Below the pieces are notes generated by a model. It saw only the letters and a list, made by a program, of their open reading frames with translations. It was not told where the DNA came from and ran no database searches. Below, one piece after another: positions 1 through 10,100 of a stretch of DNA of 64,000 bases. The first letter of the stretch is position 1, and each line of letters starts with the position of its first letter. The translations under genes and the position numbers were made by a program. Source of the stretch: Thalassia testudinum (lineage: Eukaryota > Streptophyta > Magnoliopsida > Alismatales > Hydrocharitaceae); contig JAZHRO010000022.1 in NCBI GenBank assembly GCA_037157565.1, positions 6,882,001-6,946,000 of the forward strand, read 5' to 3'.

Positions 1-452
1 CACACGGCTCGCCGACCATCGCAGAACCTTTGCCTCCTCACCCTGATCATCCTCTGCCCTTCCACTTCCCCCAAATCGCCCTCTGCAACTCCACCGAACA
101 CACCCATTTCCCAACCCGCAGTTTGACCTAGGGCGGCCCTTAGGCTCCGCACCGCCACCTGTTGACCCTCCGACCACCTTCGCCATGCCACGGCGAAGGT
201 CCTCCGCATATTTGATTAGGCCGAGAGGCCCTTTCTCTGTAAACAGGTGTTGCGCCCGCCATCGCCATTGCTGAGCAGCGAAGCTCCTTCGACCTGCTGC
301 TCCAGGCACTCCATGCCCAGATCAGGCTCCCAGGCTGCGCGGGGTATCTTCGCGAAGAGTCCCAGGCTGCAGCTGGGGCGAAGCCCTCGCGTGAAGCCTC
401 GACTGCCCGCTGCTTCCTCCGCGCGGGTGCCCAAATTGGGGTGGGACATTTA

Positions 453-494
453 GTCCCACCTCGGAAACTCGCAGAGGCGTGCAGGCGCTTAAAG
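453..494 (+). promoter_or_regulatory. Plant snRNA-type USE plus TATA-like box
   Basis: GTCCCACCTCG (453-463) matches the plant upstream sequence element RTCCCACATCG with one mismatch. CTTAAAG begins at 488, after a 24-bp gap. In plant snRNA genes a gap of about 23-25 bp goes with RNA polymerase III (U6 type), and about 10 bp more goes with polymerase II. Function here is inferred from sequence only. Confidence 0.5.
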
Positions 495-794
495 GCAAAA
501 GGTGCCTTAAGCTGTTCGCCTCATATCACGGGGTGAGGTCCCCTTCACCCGCCTGATTACTCGGCCTCGTCCGCGCTCACGCCCCGCGGACCTGGCCCGA
601 CCCGACTAAGCCCGACCTGCACTCCTCGCCCACTACCGCACGCCGGTGGGCCTGGACCCGGGCGCGACCCGCTTACCCGATTACCCGGTTGCTCTGGGAG
701 AGCTTTCCTAAGAGCGAATTCTGAGAGAGAGAGACACGGGGGGGAGGGTAGAGTAGGTTTTGCCCTCTGACGAAAACCTTGAAGTGTGCAGGCA

Positions 795-1165
795 CAGGTA
801 AAGAAGAAGAAGAAGGACTGCGGAAGAAAAAGAAGAAGAAGAAGAGAACACAAAGAAGAAGAAGACGGAAGCTAAGGGAGACACTGTAGCAGCAGCGGTT
901 TAAGTCATCTGATTGCAAAATCAGACGACGTCTTGAAGGCAAGGAAGAAGAAGAAAAGAAGAAGCAGGACCGCGGCAAAGAAGAGGAAAGACAAGAAAGA
1001 AGAAAAAGAAGAAGAAGATCTGAAGAAAAAGAAAGAAGAAGAGAAAACAAGGAAGAACAGAAGACAGAAGAGAAGACCACGAGGAGATAGACAAAGAAGA
1101 AGAATCCAAGAGCCAAAGAGAAGAGAAGACAAAGAGGAAGAAAGAAGAGAAGAAGGAGAAGCCAA
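795..1165 (+). repeat. Purine-rich GAA/AAG tract
   Basis: About 370 bp are almost only A and G on the plus strand (GAAGAAG, AAAGAAG words), broken at 895-930 by 'tttaagtcatctgat' and its partial inverted copy 'atcagacgac'. A (CT)n run follows at about 1170-1190. The same tract occurs at the same place in the other family D copies, so it is part of the LTR and not a chance microsatellite. The long ORFs on both strands here are artefacts of this composition. Confidence 0.7.
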
Positions 1166-1345
1166 ATTTTCATCTCTCTCTCTCTCTCTTTATTTTTGTA
1201 ATAAGAAATACTGTACTTCTAGAATACGACTTGCTCCCTGAGTTCGACCTCGGGAACTCTTTTATTTTCAAGTAAAAAAATATCTGTAACGATGGCAATA
1301 ACTAGCTGTACTACAACGCTATAACAAAACTTAGTTATCGCCACG

Positions 1346-2345
1346 ATCATCAGCAGGTTCGATGCCCGGCCACCATTGACGTCGCATTGAAGCAGCTCCA
1401 CTCACGCTCCAGGCTTCAGAACCCTAGGGCTCCAGGTGCTGTGAAGTCGGGAGGGTAGTGCGAAGGTAGCTAACCCAGCAATCAAAGCGAATAGAACCTG
1501 CAGCTGAGGAAGCGAAGCTGTGGTCTGCTGTGGGCGCGCGCGAGAAGGATGTAGAGGATAGTCCCACATCATGGGATTTCGAAACGCCGCGCCGCAATAA
1601 ATTGATTTTGTGCTTTTACTTGGTTGCTTCCGAAAGCACTAGGGTGAGGTCCCGCGCCCACTCACCCGCCCGGTCCGCGAGCTCACCACCCGAATCCGGC
1701 GGACCTGACCCGATACCACCTGCGCACTCCTCGCGTACCATCCAAGCTGGTACGCCTGGTCACGGGCACGAAACCCGACCCGATTACTCGCGGCTCTGTG
1801 TGAGCATCTTGAGAGTGCTTTACAGAGAGAGAGACGTGCGGGTAGAGGGACAGGGTAGGTTTTGCTCTTTGTGCAGGGACAGGGTGCGCGAGGAGGAGAA
1901 GGCCAAGAAAGAAGAAGGCCGCAGCAAGGAAGAAAGAAGAAGGAGAAGCACAGGGGAAGCACTGTAGCAAACACCATTTAAGCCATCTGACTGAGAGATC
2001 AGACGACAGATGAAGCTCTGCAGCTGAGAGCAGAAGGAAGAAGGAAGAAAAGAGAAGAGAAGATAAAGAAGAAGACGATCAAGCAAAGACGAGAAGAGAA
2101 AGAAGAAGACAAGGCAAGAGAGAGAAGAGAAGAAGAAAAAGCCAAGAGACCAATCTCTCTCTCTCCCTCTTATTTTTGTAATAGAAACATTGTACTTCTA
2201 GAATTCTAGTAGCTCCCTGAGTTCGACCTCGGGAAATCAAACTGTTTCCTAGTAATAAATTTTCTATTGTAATGGCAACCGTAGCATTCTTATCTTATAC
2301 TACGACTCTACTATAAAAGACACGCTGCGGTCAGCCTTTAACACC
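1346..2345 (+). mobile_element. Partial LTR copy, family D-like (copy 2)
   Basis: This second copy repeats the order of copy 1: USE motif, GC-rich region, 'agagagagagac', 'ggtaggttttgc', purine tract (about 1875-2140), 'tttaagccatctga' with 'atcagacgac', (CT)n, 'tttttgtaata', and 'gctccctgagttcgacctcggg'. The two copies are too diverged to be a recent duplication. It stops abruptly at about 2345, where an in-frame protease fragment begins with no primer-binding site between. That points to a deletion or an illegitimate join. The boundary with copy 1 is uncertain. Confidence 0.6.
1561..1602 (+). promoter_or_regulatory. USE plus TATA-like box in copy 2
   Basis: GTCCCACATCA (1561-1571) has one mismatch to the plant USE. 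CAATAAAT starts at 1595, leaving 23 bp between. Spacing is the polymerase III (U6) type, within 1 bp of the other family D copies. Confidence 0.45.
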
Positions 2346-2347
2346 CC

Positions 2348-2977
2348 TTAATTTCATGCGTCATTAGGGAATGCACTTTCGATATGGTACTGTTGGATCT
2401 AGGTGCATTCATCAACCTAATCCCTACCTCGCTTTATGAGAGTTTTGGGTTAGGCAAACTTAGGCCAACCTCAGTAATGCTACAATTAGTGGACCGTTCG
2501 GTCACTACACCGAAGGGCATCATTGAGGATGTAATCATCGAGGTCAAGGACTTCTACTTTCCTATAGATTTCCTGGTCCTTGACATGGATGTACCTAATG
2601 ATTTGAGGAACATGCCCATTATTCTAGGATACCCATTCCTAGCTACCGAAAAGTCCAACATAAATTGTGAGAGCGGTAGTATGGAAATTGACTTTGGGGA
2701 TGGGAAGCTAACTCTTGATATTTTCAAGGTGATAAAAGGATTTGAGGATTGTGGATTCATTGAGGATCTCGAGGATCAGGATTTTGAGACTTGTATGACA
2801 ATCAGTGTACTCGAGGACTCCACTGGACTTAGCAAACCTAACCCAAAACCCTCAGTGGCAGACTTGCCACACCCTGAAGAGGCTATTGATTTTGTTCATT
2901 CCCAGCCTCTTCCACTGGATTGTCCTGATGAATCTTCATCAGCATCCTCCCTTCCCTCTGTACTAAACCCACCTTAG
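2348..2977 (+). pseudogene. Retrotransposon aspartic protease fragment (Athila-like Ty3/gypsy)
   Basis: An open stretch encodes a retropepsin domain, which would process the Gag-Pol polyprotein. The catalytic Asp is in LLDLGA, about residue 6 from the Met at 2384. DLGA replaces the D-S/T-G of cellular enzymes, and from memory DLGA is normal in Athila-type elements. The LQLVDRS block, the IIEDVIIEV strand, the flap-side IILGYPFLAT motif (PIILGRPFLAT in relatives) and the C-terminal LTLDIF block all follow in order. Homology starts upstream of that Met, at about 2348 (in-frame CVIREC block), so the Met is not the true start. After the protease comes a Pro/Ser-rich linker ending at a stop (2975-2977). 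Gag is missing, and the upstream neighbour is an unrelated LTR fragment. This is a truncated internal region, not an active gene. Confidence 0.85.
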
Positions 2978-3474
2978 CTAGAATTGAAACCATTGGCTAA
3001 AAATTTGAAATACGAGTTCTTAGGACCTAAGAATATGCTCCCTGTGATTATTAGTGATGATTTGACTAAGGAACAAGAAGTGAGATTGATTAAGGTCCTT
3101 GAGAAAAATAAAGAGGCAATTGGTTGGACCATTCACGACCTTAGAGGGATCGAGCCATTTTACTGTAATCACCGTATTTTTATGGAAGATGGATCCAGCC
3201 CTTCTCGCGAAATGCAAAGGAGACTAAACCCGAATATGCGAGAAGTGGTAAAAAAGGAGATAATCAAGTAGCTCGATGTTGAAATTATTTACCTGATCTC
3301 GAATAGTCCGTGGGTCAGCCCCGTTCAGATTGTACTCAAGAAAGCGGGCATAATCATTATGACTAACAAGAAAGGGGAATCCTTTACCACCTGTTCAGCT
3401 TTTGCTTGGAGCGTTTGTATTGACTATAGGAAGCTGAACACAACCACCAAAAAGGATCATTTACCCGATTGGAC
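2978..3474 (+). pseudogene. Reverse transcriptase N-terminal fragment
   Basis: This continues the polyprotein after one stop codon. Visible blocks are the linker LKYEFLGP, the EAIGWTIHDLRGIEP region, RRLNPNMREVVKKEI and a stop at 3269-3271. The frame goes on through ISNSPWVSPVQ, KKAGI and VCIDYRKLN, ending near KKDHLP at about 3470. These are the fingers and the start of the palm of a Ty3/gypsy reverse transcriptase. The palm catalytic aspartates, RNase H and integrase are absent: the sequence passes straight into unrelated DNA that leads to the polypurine tract. At least one in-frame stop also breaks it. It could not make a working enzyme. Confidence 0.85.
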
Positions 3475-3650
3475 GGTTTGCATTCTAGTAGACACTCAGG
3501 CACTGTCGAGTTTTTGTAACCAGGTCTTGTGTTAAAATTTTCTAAAGCAACCAATAAATCGTGCCTAAGGGATCAAATCCTTATTCTACTTTTATACATT
3601 GCATTTAGGTTAATTTTGCTAGGGACTAGCAAAAAGCAAGCATGGGGGTA
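3475..3650 (+). other. 3' end of the internal region: pre-PPT hairpin and polypurine tract
   Basis: After the truncated polymerase comes unassigned DNA to about 3610. Then come TTTTGCTA (3614-3621), a GGGAC loop and TAGCAAAA (3627-3634), a perfect 8-bp stem, and 'gcaagcatgggggta' up to the LTR. The G-run just before TGATAAAC is the expected plus-strand primer site. The same hairpin precedes LTRs of two other families in this window. Confidence 0.65.
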
Positions 3651-5506
3651 TGATAAACACACAAGAATTCATGATTAATTGCTTATTTAAGATAGTTCCT
3701 AGGTCTAACATTGCATATGATAGTAGAAATATTGCATAACATTCGTTGCATTGCATTTAGGATAGTTGTATATTATGTACATTAATTCCAATATTTTATA
3801 TGGTCAGGAGGCAATGTGACATCTTTACAGGCTTCAGATGAAGAATCCGACCGCACAGATGGATCTGAAGCGACAATCGCAGTCCATCAGCGCAAAAATC
3901 ACTGCGATCAGAGCTCTGTAGTATCCTCTACAAGTAGAAGAAGATGGATGACCCAGATGGTGCCATGTGGTGCCATCCAGGCCACCCTGCACGAGCCACA
4001 GCCTCCCTAGCTTCATGCAAGGAGCGATCCCAGCCATTAGAACTATCAGCCAGTTCTCTCCTCCAAGGCGCAACAAGGAAGGTTTCAACGGTCGAGGCAT
4101 GTGGCCGCACTGCTCTCCACGTGACCATCCAATACATTGGCCAAACGGTAGCTCACCCACTCCTTAAATGAGAGATGCGGGTTCAAGCCTCAATCCGCTG
4201 CGCCCTCTTCAGTGCCCGAAGAAATTGGACCTCTCGATCTTGATCGAGCGGTCTGCGTTGCACATGCACGAGGAAATGTCACTTTAAGACGCGTAGACGC
4301 ATGCCCAGGTAGATGCACGCCATCTGGAGCACTCATTTAAGTCGACCAGGTGCATCATCCGTTGTCCGATCTTTGCGATCGCACAATACACGTGATTCAA
4401 ATCATACGAGAGGCATGATTCGCGTGTGCTCCTCAGCCACACGATCAAGCTTGAATGGTGGAGATGCTTCCTCGACCAACGGGCATGCGATTTGAACGAC
4501 CGCAAGGGCGCGATCTGTGGGCACCCCCAGCCATGCGATGGCTCATCCAAAGGCTGCCAGCGATGCATGCGCGTTTGAATCCATGAGCGCGCGATCTCCT
4601 TACGATCTCTTCCATCCGCGCTCGATCCAACGATTGTCGATCTCCTCGCACTACGCTAGCTGTAGTCATGCCTCCTCATGCCAACCAAGGTGCTTGGATG
4701 TATAGGGATGTATAGCGACACCCCCGGTGGGTCTTCAGCGACGTTTTAAATGTCGTTGAAGACCCGTGCACGCAAAACACCTCCATTCCACCATTGTATA
4801 AACACCATGACCTCTTCCCTTCCAAACCATCTTTACCTACTCAACTCACACCTATTCCTAAGCTCTAATAGCCTACTAAAGCTCCATTAGAGCTTATTCC
4901 CAAGCTCCAAAGGCATCCTATTAGTGTAATGTTCCTATACCCCACCAAATATTCATCCTCCATCTCACCATTTTCATAGGAAGCCTCAGAGCCGTCCTCC
5001 CACCTCCATTCGGTAGAAGATCGCCTCCATCTCCTCATCCCCATTCCAGAGCCTTGGTGAAGCATTCCTCTACCCGACGTCCTCCTGCATCTCACCTTCG
5101 TCGTCCAGCACCTCACCCTCTTCATCCAAGCTGCTGCCAAGTGTCGTCGTCTCTCTAAATAGCCGATTTGGGAGATTTCTTCTCACCTCTATCTCTTTTA
5201 TGTTTTAGCATATTGTAATAGACATTTGAATGCCATTGTGAAATATCATATTTGTTTCTCCACTTTGCGAAGTTATCTCGCTTGTATTTTTATTTCAAAA
5301 GCACCAAAAAAATCACAAAACCCTAAAGCACCAAAAAGAAACAGAATGAAGTGCGAATTTCAACAAAAGTAAACGTTGCCTTCCTATGTTCGACCCGAGA
5401 CTCCCTTGGAGTTTTGGTTAAAAATTGTATTTGATAACGTGTTTTACGAACTATGATGACGGGTTTCTCTTAACCCTAATTTTACTTCGCCTAAACCCGC
5501 CTATCA
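3651..5506 (+). mobile_element. LTR of family A, left copy
   Basis: This LTR is 1856 bp with TGATA at the start and TATCA at the end. It is preceded by a polypurine tract and so behaves as a 3' LTR of the fragment on its left. It carries a TATA box (4797-4802) after a strong hairpin, then a C-rich leader, a T-rich region with 'tttatgttttagcatattgtaatag' style poly(A) context, and 'gttcgacccgagactcc' near the 3' end. It aligns along its whole length with the next LTR. Internal ORFs are short and unrelated to any protein I know. Confidence 0.85.
4729..4803 (+). promoter_or_regulatory. Hairpin and TATA box of left LTR A
   Basis: GGGTCTTCAGCGAC (4729-4742) pairs with GTCGTTGAAGACCC (4752-4765) across a 9-base loop, with one G-T pair. 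TATAAAC starts at 4797, 31 bp further on. It is the likely polymerase II core promoter of this LTR. Confidence 0.6.
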
Positions 5507-5513
5507 TTTTGTA
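5507..5513 (+). other. Seven-base LTR-LTR junction
   Basis: Only TTTTGTA separates the end of one family A LTR from the start of the next. TTTTG equals the first bases after the right-hand LTR (TTT spacer plus TG of the primer site), and TA equals the last bases before the left-hand LTR. A whole internal region is therefore reduced to its extreme ends, or the two LTRs were joined end to end. Confidence 0.75.
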
Positions 5514-7399
5514 TGATAAACACACATGAATTCATGATAAAATGCTTATTTATGATAGTTCCTAGGTCTAGCATTGCATATCATAGTATAAATATTGCAT
5601 AACATTCATTGCATTGCATTTAGGATAGTTCTATATTATGTACATTAATTCCAACATTTTATATGGTCAGGAGGTAGTGCGACATCTTTATAGGCTTCGA
5701 ATGAAGAATCCGACCGTATGGATGGATTTGGAGCGACGATCATAGCCCGTCAGAGCAAAAATCACCACAATCAGAGCTCTGTAGCATCCTCTATAAGTAG
5801 AAGAAAATGGATGGCCCAGATGGCACCATGTGGTGCCATCCAGGCCACCCTACACGAGCCACAGCCTCCCTAGCTTCACGCAAGAAGTGATCCTAGCCGT
5901 TGGATCTCAATCCAACATCTGAGAAATGCTCTAGATCGACCGGTTCTCTCCTCCAAGGCTCAATAAGGAAGGTTTCATCTCGACCATTCAACGGTTGAGG
6001 CATGCGGCCGCACCTCTCTCCACGCGACCATCTAGCACATTGGCCAAACGGCAACGGACCCGCTCCTCAAACGAGAGGCATGGGTTTGAGCCTCAATTTG
6101 CTGCGCCCTCTTCAGCACCTGAAGAAGTTGGACTGCTTGATCTTGATTGAATGGTCAGCGTTGCACACGCATGAGGAAACGCTGCTCGAAGACACACAGA
6201 CGCACGCCCAGGCAGAAGCGTGCCACCTGGAGCACTCATTTAAGTTGATCGGGTGCATCATCCCTTGTCTGATCTTTGCGATTGTGCAATGCGCGTGATT
6301 CAAATCTCGCGAGAGGTGCGATCCACGCGCGCTCCTCAGCCACACGATCAAGCTTGAACGGTGGAGATGCTTCCTCGACTAGCGAGCACATGATTTTAAC
6401 GATTGCGAGAGCGCGACCTGCAGGTGCCCCCAACCATACGATGGCTCATCCAATGGCTGCTAGCGATGCGTGCACGTTTGAATCCACGAGCGCGCTTGAT
6501 CTCCTTATGATCTCCTCCATCCGTGCCCAATCCAACGGCTGTCGATCTCCTTGTGCTATGCCAGTTGCAGTTGTGCCTCCTCACGCCAGCCAAGGTGCTT
6601 GAATGTATTGCGACACCCCCAGCGGGTCTTTAGTGATGTTTTAAATGTCATTGAAGACCCGTAAATGTAAAACACCTCCATTCCACCACTATATAAACAC
6701 CATGACCCCTTCCCTTCCAACCATCTTTACCTACTCTACTCACACCTACTCCTAAGCTCTAGTAGCCTACCAAAGCTCCATTAGAGCTTATTCCCAAGCT
6801 CCAAAGGCCTTCTATAAGTGTAATGTTCCTATACCCCACCAAATATTCATTCTCCATCTCACCACCTTCATAGGAAGCCTTGGAGTCATCCTCCCACCTT
6901 CATTCTGGTAGAAGATTGCTCCATCTCCTCATCCCCATTCCAGAGCCTTGGTGAAGCATTCCTCTACTCGATGTCCGCCTGCATCTCACCTCCTTCGTCC
7001 AGCACCTCACCCTCTTCATCCAAGCTGCTGCCAAGCACCGTCGTCTCAACAAATAACCGATTCGGGAGATTTCTTCTCACCTCTATCTCTTTTATGTTTT
7101 AACATATTGTAATAGACATTTGAATGCCATTGTGAAATATCATATTTGTTTCTCCACTTTGTGAAGTTATCTCACTTGTCTTGTTATTTCAAAAACACCA
7201 AAAAATCATAAAATCCTAAAGCACTAGAAAGAAACAAAACGAAGCGCAGATTTCAACAAAAGTAAATGTCTCCTCCCTGTGTTTGACTCGGGACTCCCTT
7301 GGAGTTTCGGTTAAAAAGTGTATTTGATAACGTGTTTTGCGAACTACGACGATGGGTTTCTCCCAACCCTAATTTTACTTCACCAAAACCCATCTATCA
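5514..7399 (+). mobile_element. LTR of family A, right copy
   Basis: This LTR is 1886 bp, a direct repeat of 3651-5506, with TGATA and TATCA ends. A tRNA-Asp primer site follows 3 bp later, so it behaves as a 5' LTR for the interior to its right. TATA box at 6692-6697. Many substitutions separate it from the left copy, among them C-to-T changes, so neither is recent. Confidence 0.85.
6624..6697 (+). promoter_or_regulatory. Hairpin and TATA box of right LTR A
   Basis: GGGTCTTTAGTGAT (6624-6637) faces GTCATTGAAGACCC (6647-6660) over the same 9-base loop seen in the left LTR. TATAAA lies at 6692-6697. Stem bases differ from the left copy but pairing is mostly kept through G-T pairs. Confidence 0.55.
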
Positions 7400-7402
7400 T
7401 TT

Positions 7403-7419
7403 TGGCGTCGTTGCTGGGG
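7403..7419 (+). other. Primer-binding site, tRNA-Asp
   Basis: TGGCGTCGTTGCTGGGG differs by two C-to-T changes from TGGCGCCGTTGCCGGGG, the complement of the 3' end of plant tRNA-Asp(GUC). It lies 3 bp after the LTR, as in Athila-type elements. It would prime minus-strand DNA synthesis. Confidence 0.85.
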
Positions 7420-8642
7420 AGGCAACACTCTTTGATTTTTCTCACGTTTTCCCGCATTACTTACATATTTTTCTAACCTATCTTTGTTATTCAATTTATT
7501 GTCTTGCAGGAACTCGATCAAGGAGCTGAAGGCGGTAGATTTGAGTAAAGTGTGGGTAGAGACATTTGTAAGTTTATCCCCCCACCCACCCACTAGATTT
7601 CCATTCCATAACCTAATAACTCAAACTCAAATCAACTTAGGTGCTTGCATAAACCCTAGGATAGATTTGATTGTTACTTCGCCTCACCTCACCCACCCGT
7701 ATATATTAAAAAATAAAATAAAAACTCTTATGGGATTTAATTGAAGGCTACACACTTAACACCCACAACTTCTCACCCTAAGGCGTACAATCACATCGAT
7801 TCTATCACTTAATCGGAATCTAACTTGTGGATCCGGTACACTTAACTCAACACACACATAAGTGAGTAGAAATCTGATTAGGCTAAGACATTGTGTGCCT
7901 TAATCTGTGGTCCGAATAGGCCAATTGATTGATTTGTTTGGGCCGCATTACTCAAAATAAAACTGATCCATCAAGTAGCTTGTCAAGTAGGGTTGATTTT
8001 AAGGGCTGAACCAGGCACTCCACATTATTTTTTTGATTTCTAAAGGAATATATCATCATCAGTGCTTTCAAAACTTAGAGTGTTCTACTAAACCTGATTG
8101 AACGAACCTAAAGATTAAATCCTAAAAGCTAGTAAACATGGTTAAACCCTAAAAGATATATCATCAAATAACCTTGTTTGCAAATCTTGGTTGTGCACGC
8201 ACACACATTTGAATTGATCATTAAGGGCACAACCCATGTAAAGGGCCCATCACATTCCAAGAGCACGATCATCCCAAGCCTAACTAAAACTGAGTAGATG
8301 TTGGCCTTAAGGATTGATTCGCTCTTTAGGATTCAGATTGAGATTTTTTTCGATTAATCTACTTCTACTAGTCCATCTGATGTCTAGCTAGGGGAGTAGT
8401 GTCAAACGATCGCGGCTAAAGGTACACTAGGAATCGGAGGCGCAAGCCAAAGGAAGAACCTTCTTCCCAGCCCCTCCATCTAACCGGTTGGATTGATTGG
8501 ATAAAAATAGACCAAATCAGTTATAATCTCAAGACAGGTCCTGGGAGTCTATAGGTTTTTAAGCTAACCCACCTAAGGACATGGTTGATTGCTTGTATTG
8601 CAGGAATCCTTTCTTTCTTCTGATTTCCTCTCCTATTCTACC
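7420..8642 (+). other. Untranslated leader with splice-site candidates
   Basis: There is no ORF of interest. A 3' splice-site-like 'ttgtcttgcag' ends near 7509 and a donor 'gtaagt' follows near 7569. A second acceptor 'tgtattgcag' ends near 8603, about 40 bp before the ORF start. This suggests a small leader exon and an intron of about 1 kb. The same order occurs in the family B and F interiors. Splicing is inferred, not shown. Confidence 0.45.
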
Positions 8643-10100
8643 ATGTATCCTTTCACATCCTACACTCATTTCCCATCCTACCCTCCTACCACCACTTATA
8701 CCTAAGATGATTACTATCTCGACTTGACTTATAATTACCCATCCACTAGCTGGGATAACTTTGATTGGGGATATGAATCCAGACCTCAATGTTCAGGGCC
8801 TAACCCTGGACAACAAGACTATGATTACTATCCTTCCAAGAGCTGCAATGATTATAGATCTCCATCCTTTGATGACCAAACCAACCCAATCTACAATCAG
8901 GAAGGATATATTGATTATAACATCTACCCTCCCCAGTATTCCACTGAATATAGGTCACCTCCATTCTTTGAACAACCCGAGACAACCTACTATCAGGGAA
9001 GGACCTGAGAACCTCAATATCTTGACTCCCCTAGAATAAACCCAAACCCACCCAACCCTGAACCGAATCATTCGGTTCAAGTGAACCAGATCCAGGATAG
9101 GATGTTGGCTAACTTGAGGAACACCATACAATCTTTAGAAGCTCAACCAACACCATGCACTGAAGCATTGGAGCCTATAATAAAAATGATTAATGAGTTG
9201 AATAGCTCTTTATTGGGTTTGCTCCAAAATGTTAGGGATAGGGCTTGGGTGAGTTCTACTTGGGAAATTGTCAAGATTGAGGATGAAATTTGTGGTTGCC
9301 CTAGTCCAATCTTGGGTTGATTCTCAAGATGAACCCCTTTCAGGAAAGCCAATGTCTGAACCCGCTCAGGCGCCTGTTGGGGGGATACATTTTTTGAGAT
9401 GGGGGATGACCAGGTTGGGTTAAAGCAACCAAGTGAGGATGAACCGATTGCCTCATCTGAGATCCCAGAGCCAGGGAATGAGGAAAAATATGTCTTTATG
9501 GACCAGGAAATGACATGCGATTTTGAGACATATGTAAATGAGGATCAAGAATTCTTTAACTCTGAGGGTGAAGAATCTTTAGGTGATGTCTCACTTAAAA
9601 TTAAGGAAAATGATTTTAGTGAGACAAACAGGCTCGAGGAGCATGACGAACCTTTTGATAGCCAGATTATTGAAGATTATGATCATGTTGGGGCTAACTT
9701 GGATTTGAATCCTGATGATTCGATCAGTAGTCCCATTGCTCAACCACACCCTAAAGAGCTGAATTATGATATTCTTGAGATCACCAGACCCAAGTCAATC
9801 CCAATTGAGCCACAATTATTGGACTTGGGTATTTTAGAAGGGGTGTGCAACGATCTGGAGGTCCCGAAAACATTGATTTTGGAGGATAGAAATTTGGAAA
9901 TGAAAATCTGGGATACTAATTCTAAGGGAAACTCAATTTTAGGACTAAGGGTTCTTATTGACCTAAAGCCACCAACTTTTTACTAAGATTCTTACGATAT
10001 CTTTGATGTGCGACCAAAGATTGGAATAATTGACTATCTTTTTGAGCTAAGCTTTAAGTGGACATCTGAACCTAGTGAATCAAATCTATCTTTTGTCTGA
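8643..10100 (+). pseudogene. Tyr-rich/acidic ORF of a non-autonomous LTR element, unknown function
   Basis: A single reading frame of about 485 codons runs from ATG 8643 to the TGA at 10098-10100. It is broken by about six stop codons (near 8703, 9006, 9318, 9330, 9357 and 9984) but by no frameshift. The N-terminal third is rich in Tyr, Pro, Ser and Asp (for example WDNFDWGYES, DYDYYPSKSC). The middle (about 9081-9317) looks helical and could be a coiled coil (IIKMINELNSSLLGLLQNV). The rest (9399-9986) is very acidic, and a short tail (KIGIIDYLFELSFKW) ends it. No Gag, zinc knuckle, protease or polymerase motif is present. It occupies the place of gag-pol after a tRNA-Asp primer site, so it may be the only product of a non-autonomous element. 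I do not recognise a function. An analogous ORF lies at 46300. Confidence 0.6.

Larger units (their letters stand above)
1..1345 (+). mobile_element. Partial LTR copy, family D-like (copy 1)
   Basis: This is a GC-rich, decayed LTR fragment. Its layout matches the downstream two thirds of the complete family D LTRs at 17356 and 24797. All have a C-rich stretch ending near 'catgcc.acggcga', a region of Gly/Pro-type GC content, a GTCCCAC-type motif, a purine-rich tract, 'tttaagtc.tctgat', and 'gctccctg.gttcgacctcgg' followed by 'gctacaac' near the 3' end. The 5' end lies outside the window. No primer site follows it; a second copy does. ORFs here are low-complexity shadows of purine or pyrimidine runs. 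The 3' limit is approximate. Confidence 0.6.

Noticed and set aside
673..1241. Long Leu/Ser/Phe-rich or Lys/Arg/Glu-rich ORFs on both strands
   Set aside because: They are translations of a purine/pyrimidine-biased tract inside an LTR; every frame is open because stop codons are rare in such DNA.
1348..1385. GGTTCGATGCC looks like a polymerase III B box or tRNA T-arm
   Set aside because: No A box, anticodon arm or acceptor pairing was found upstream; a single 11-base match is not enough for a tRNA or SINE call.
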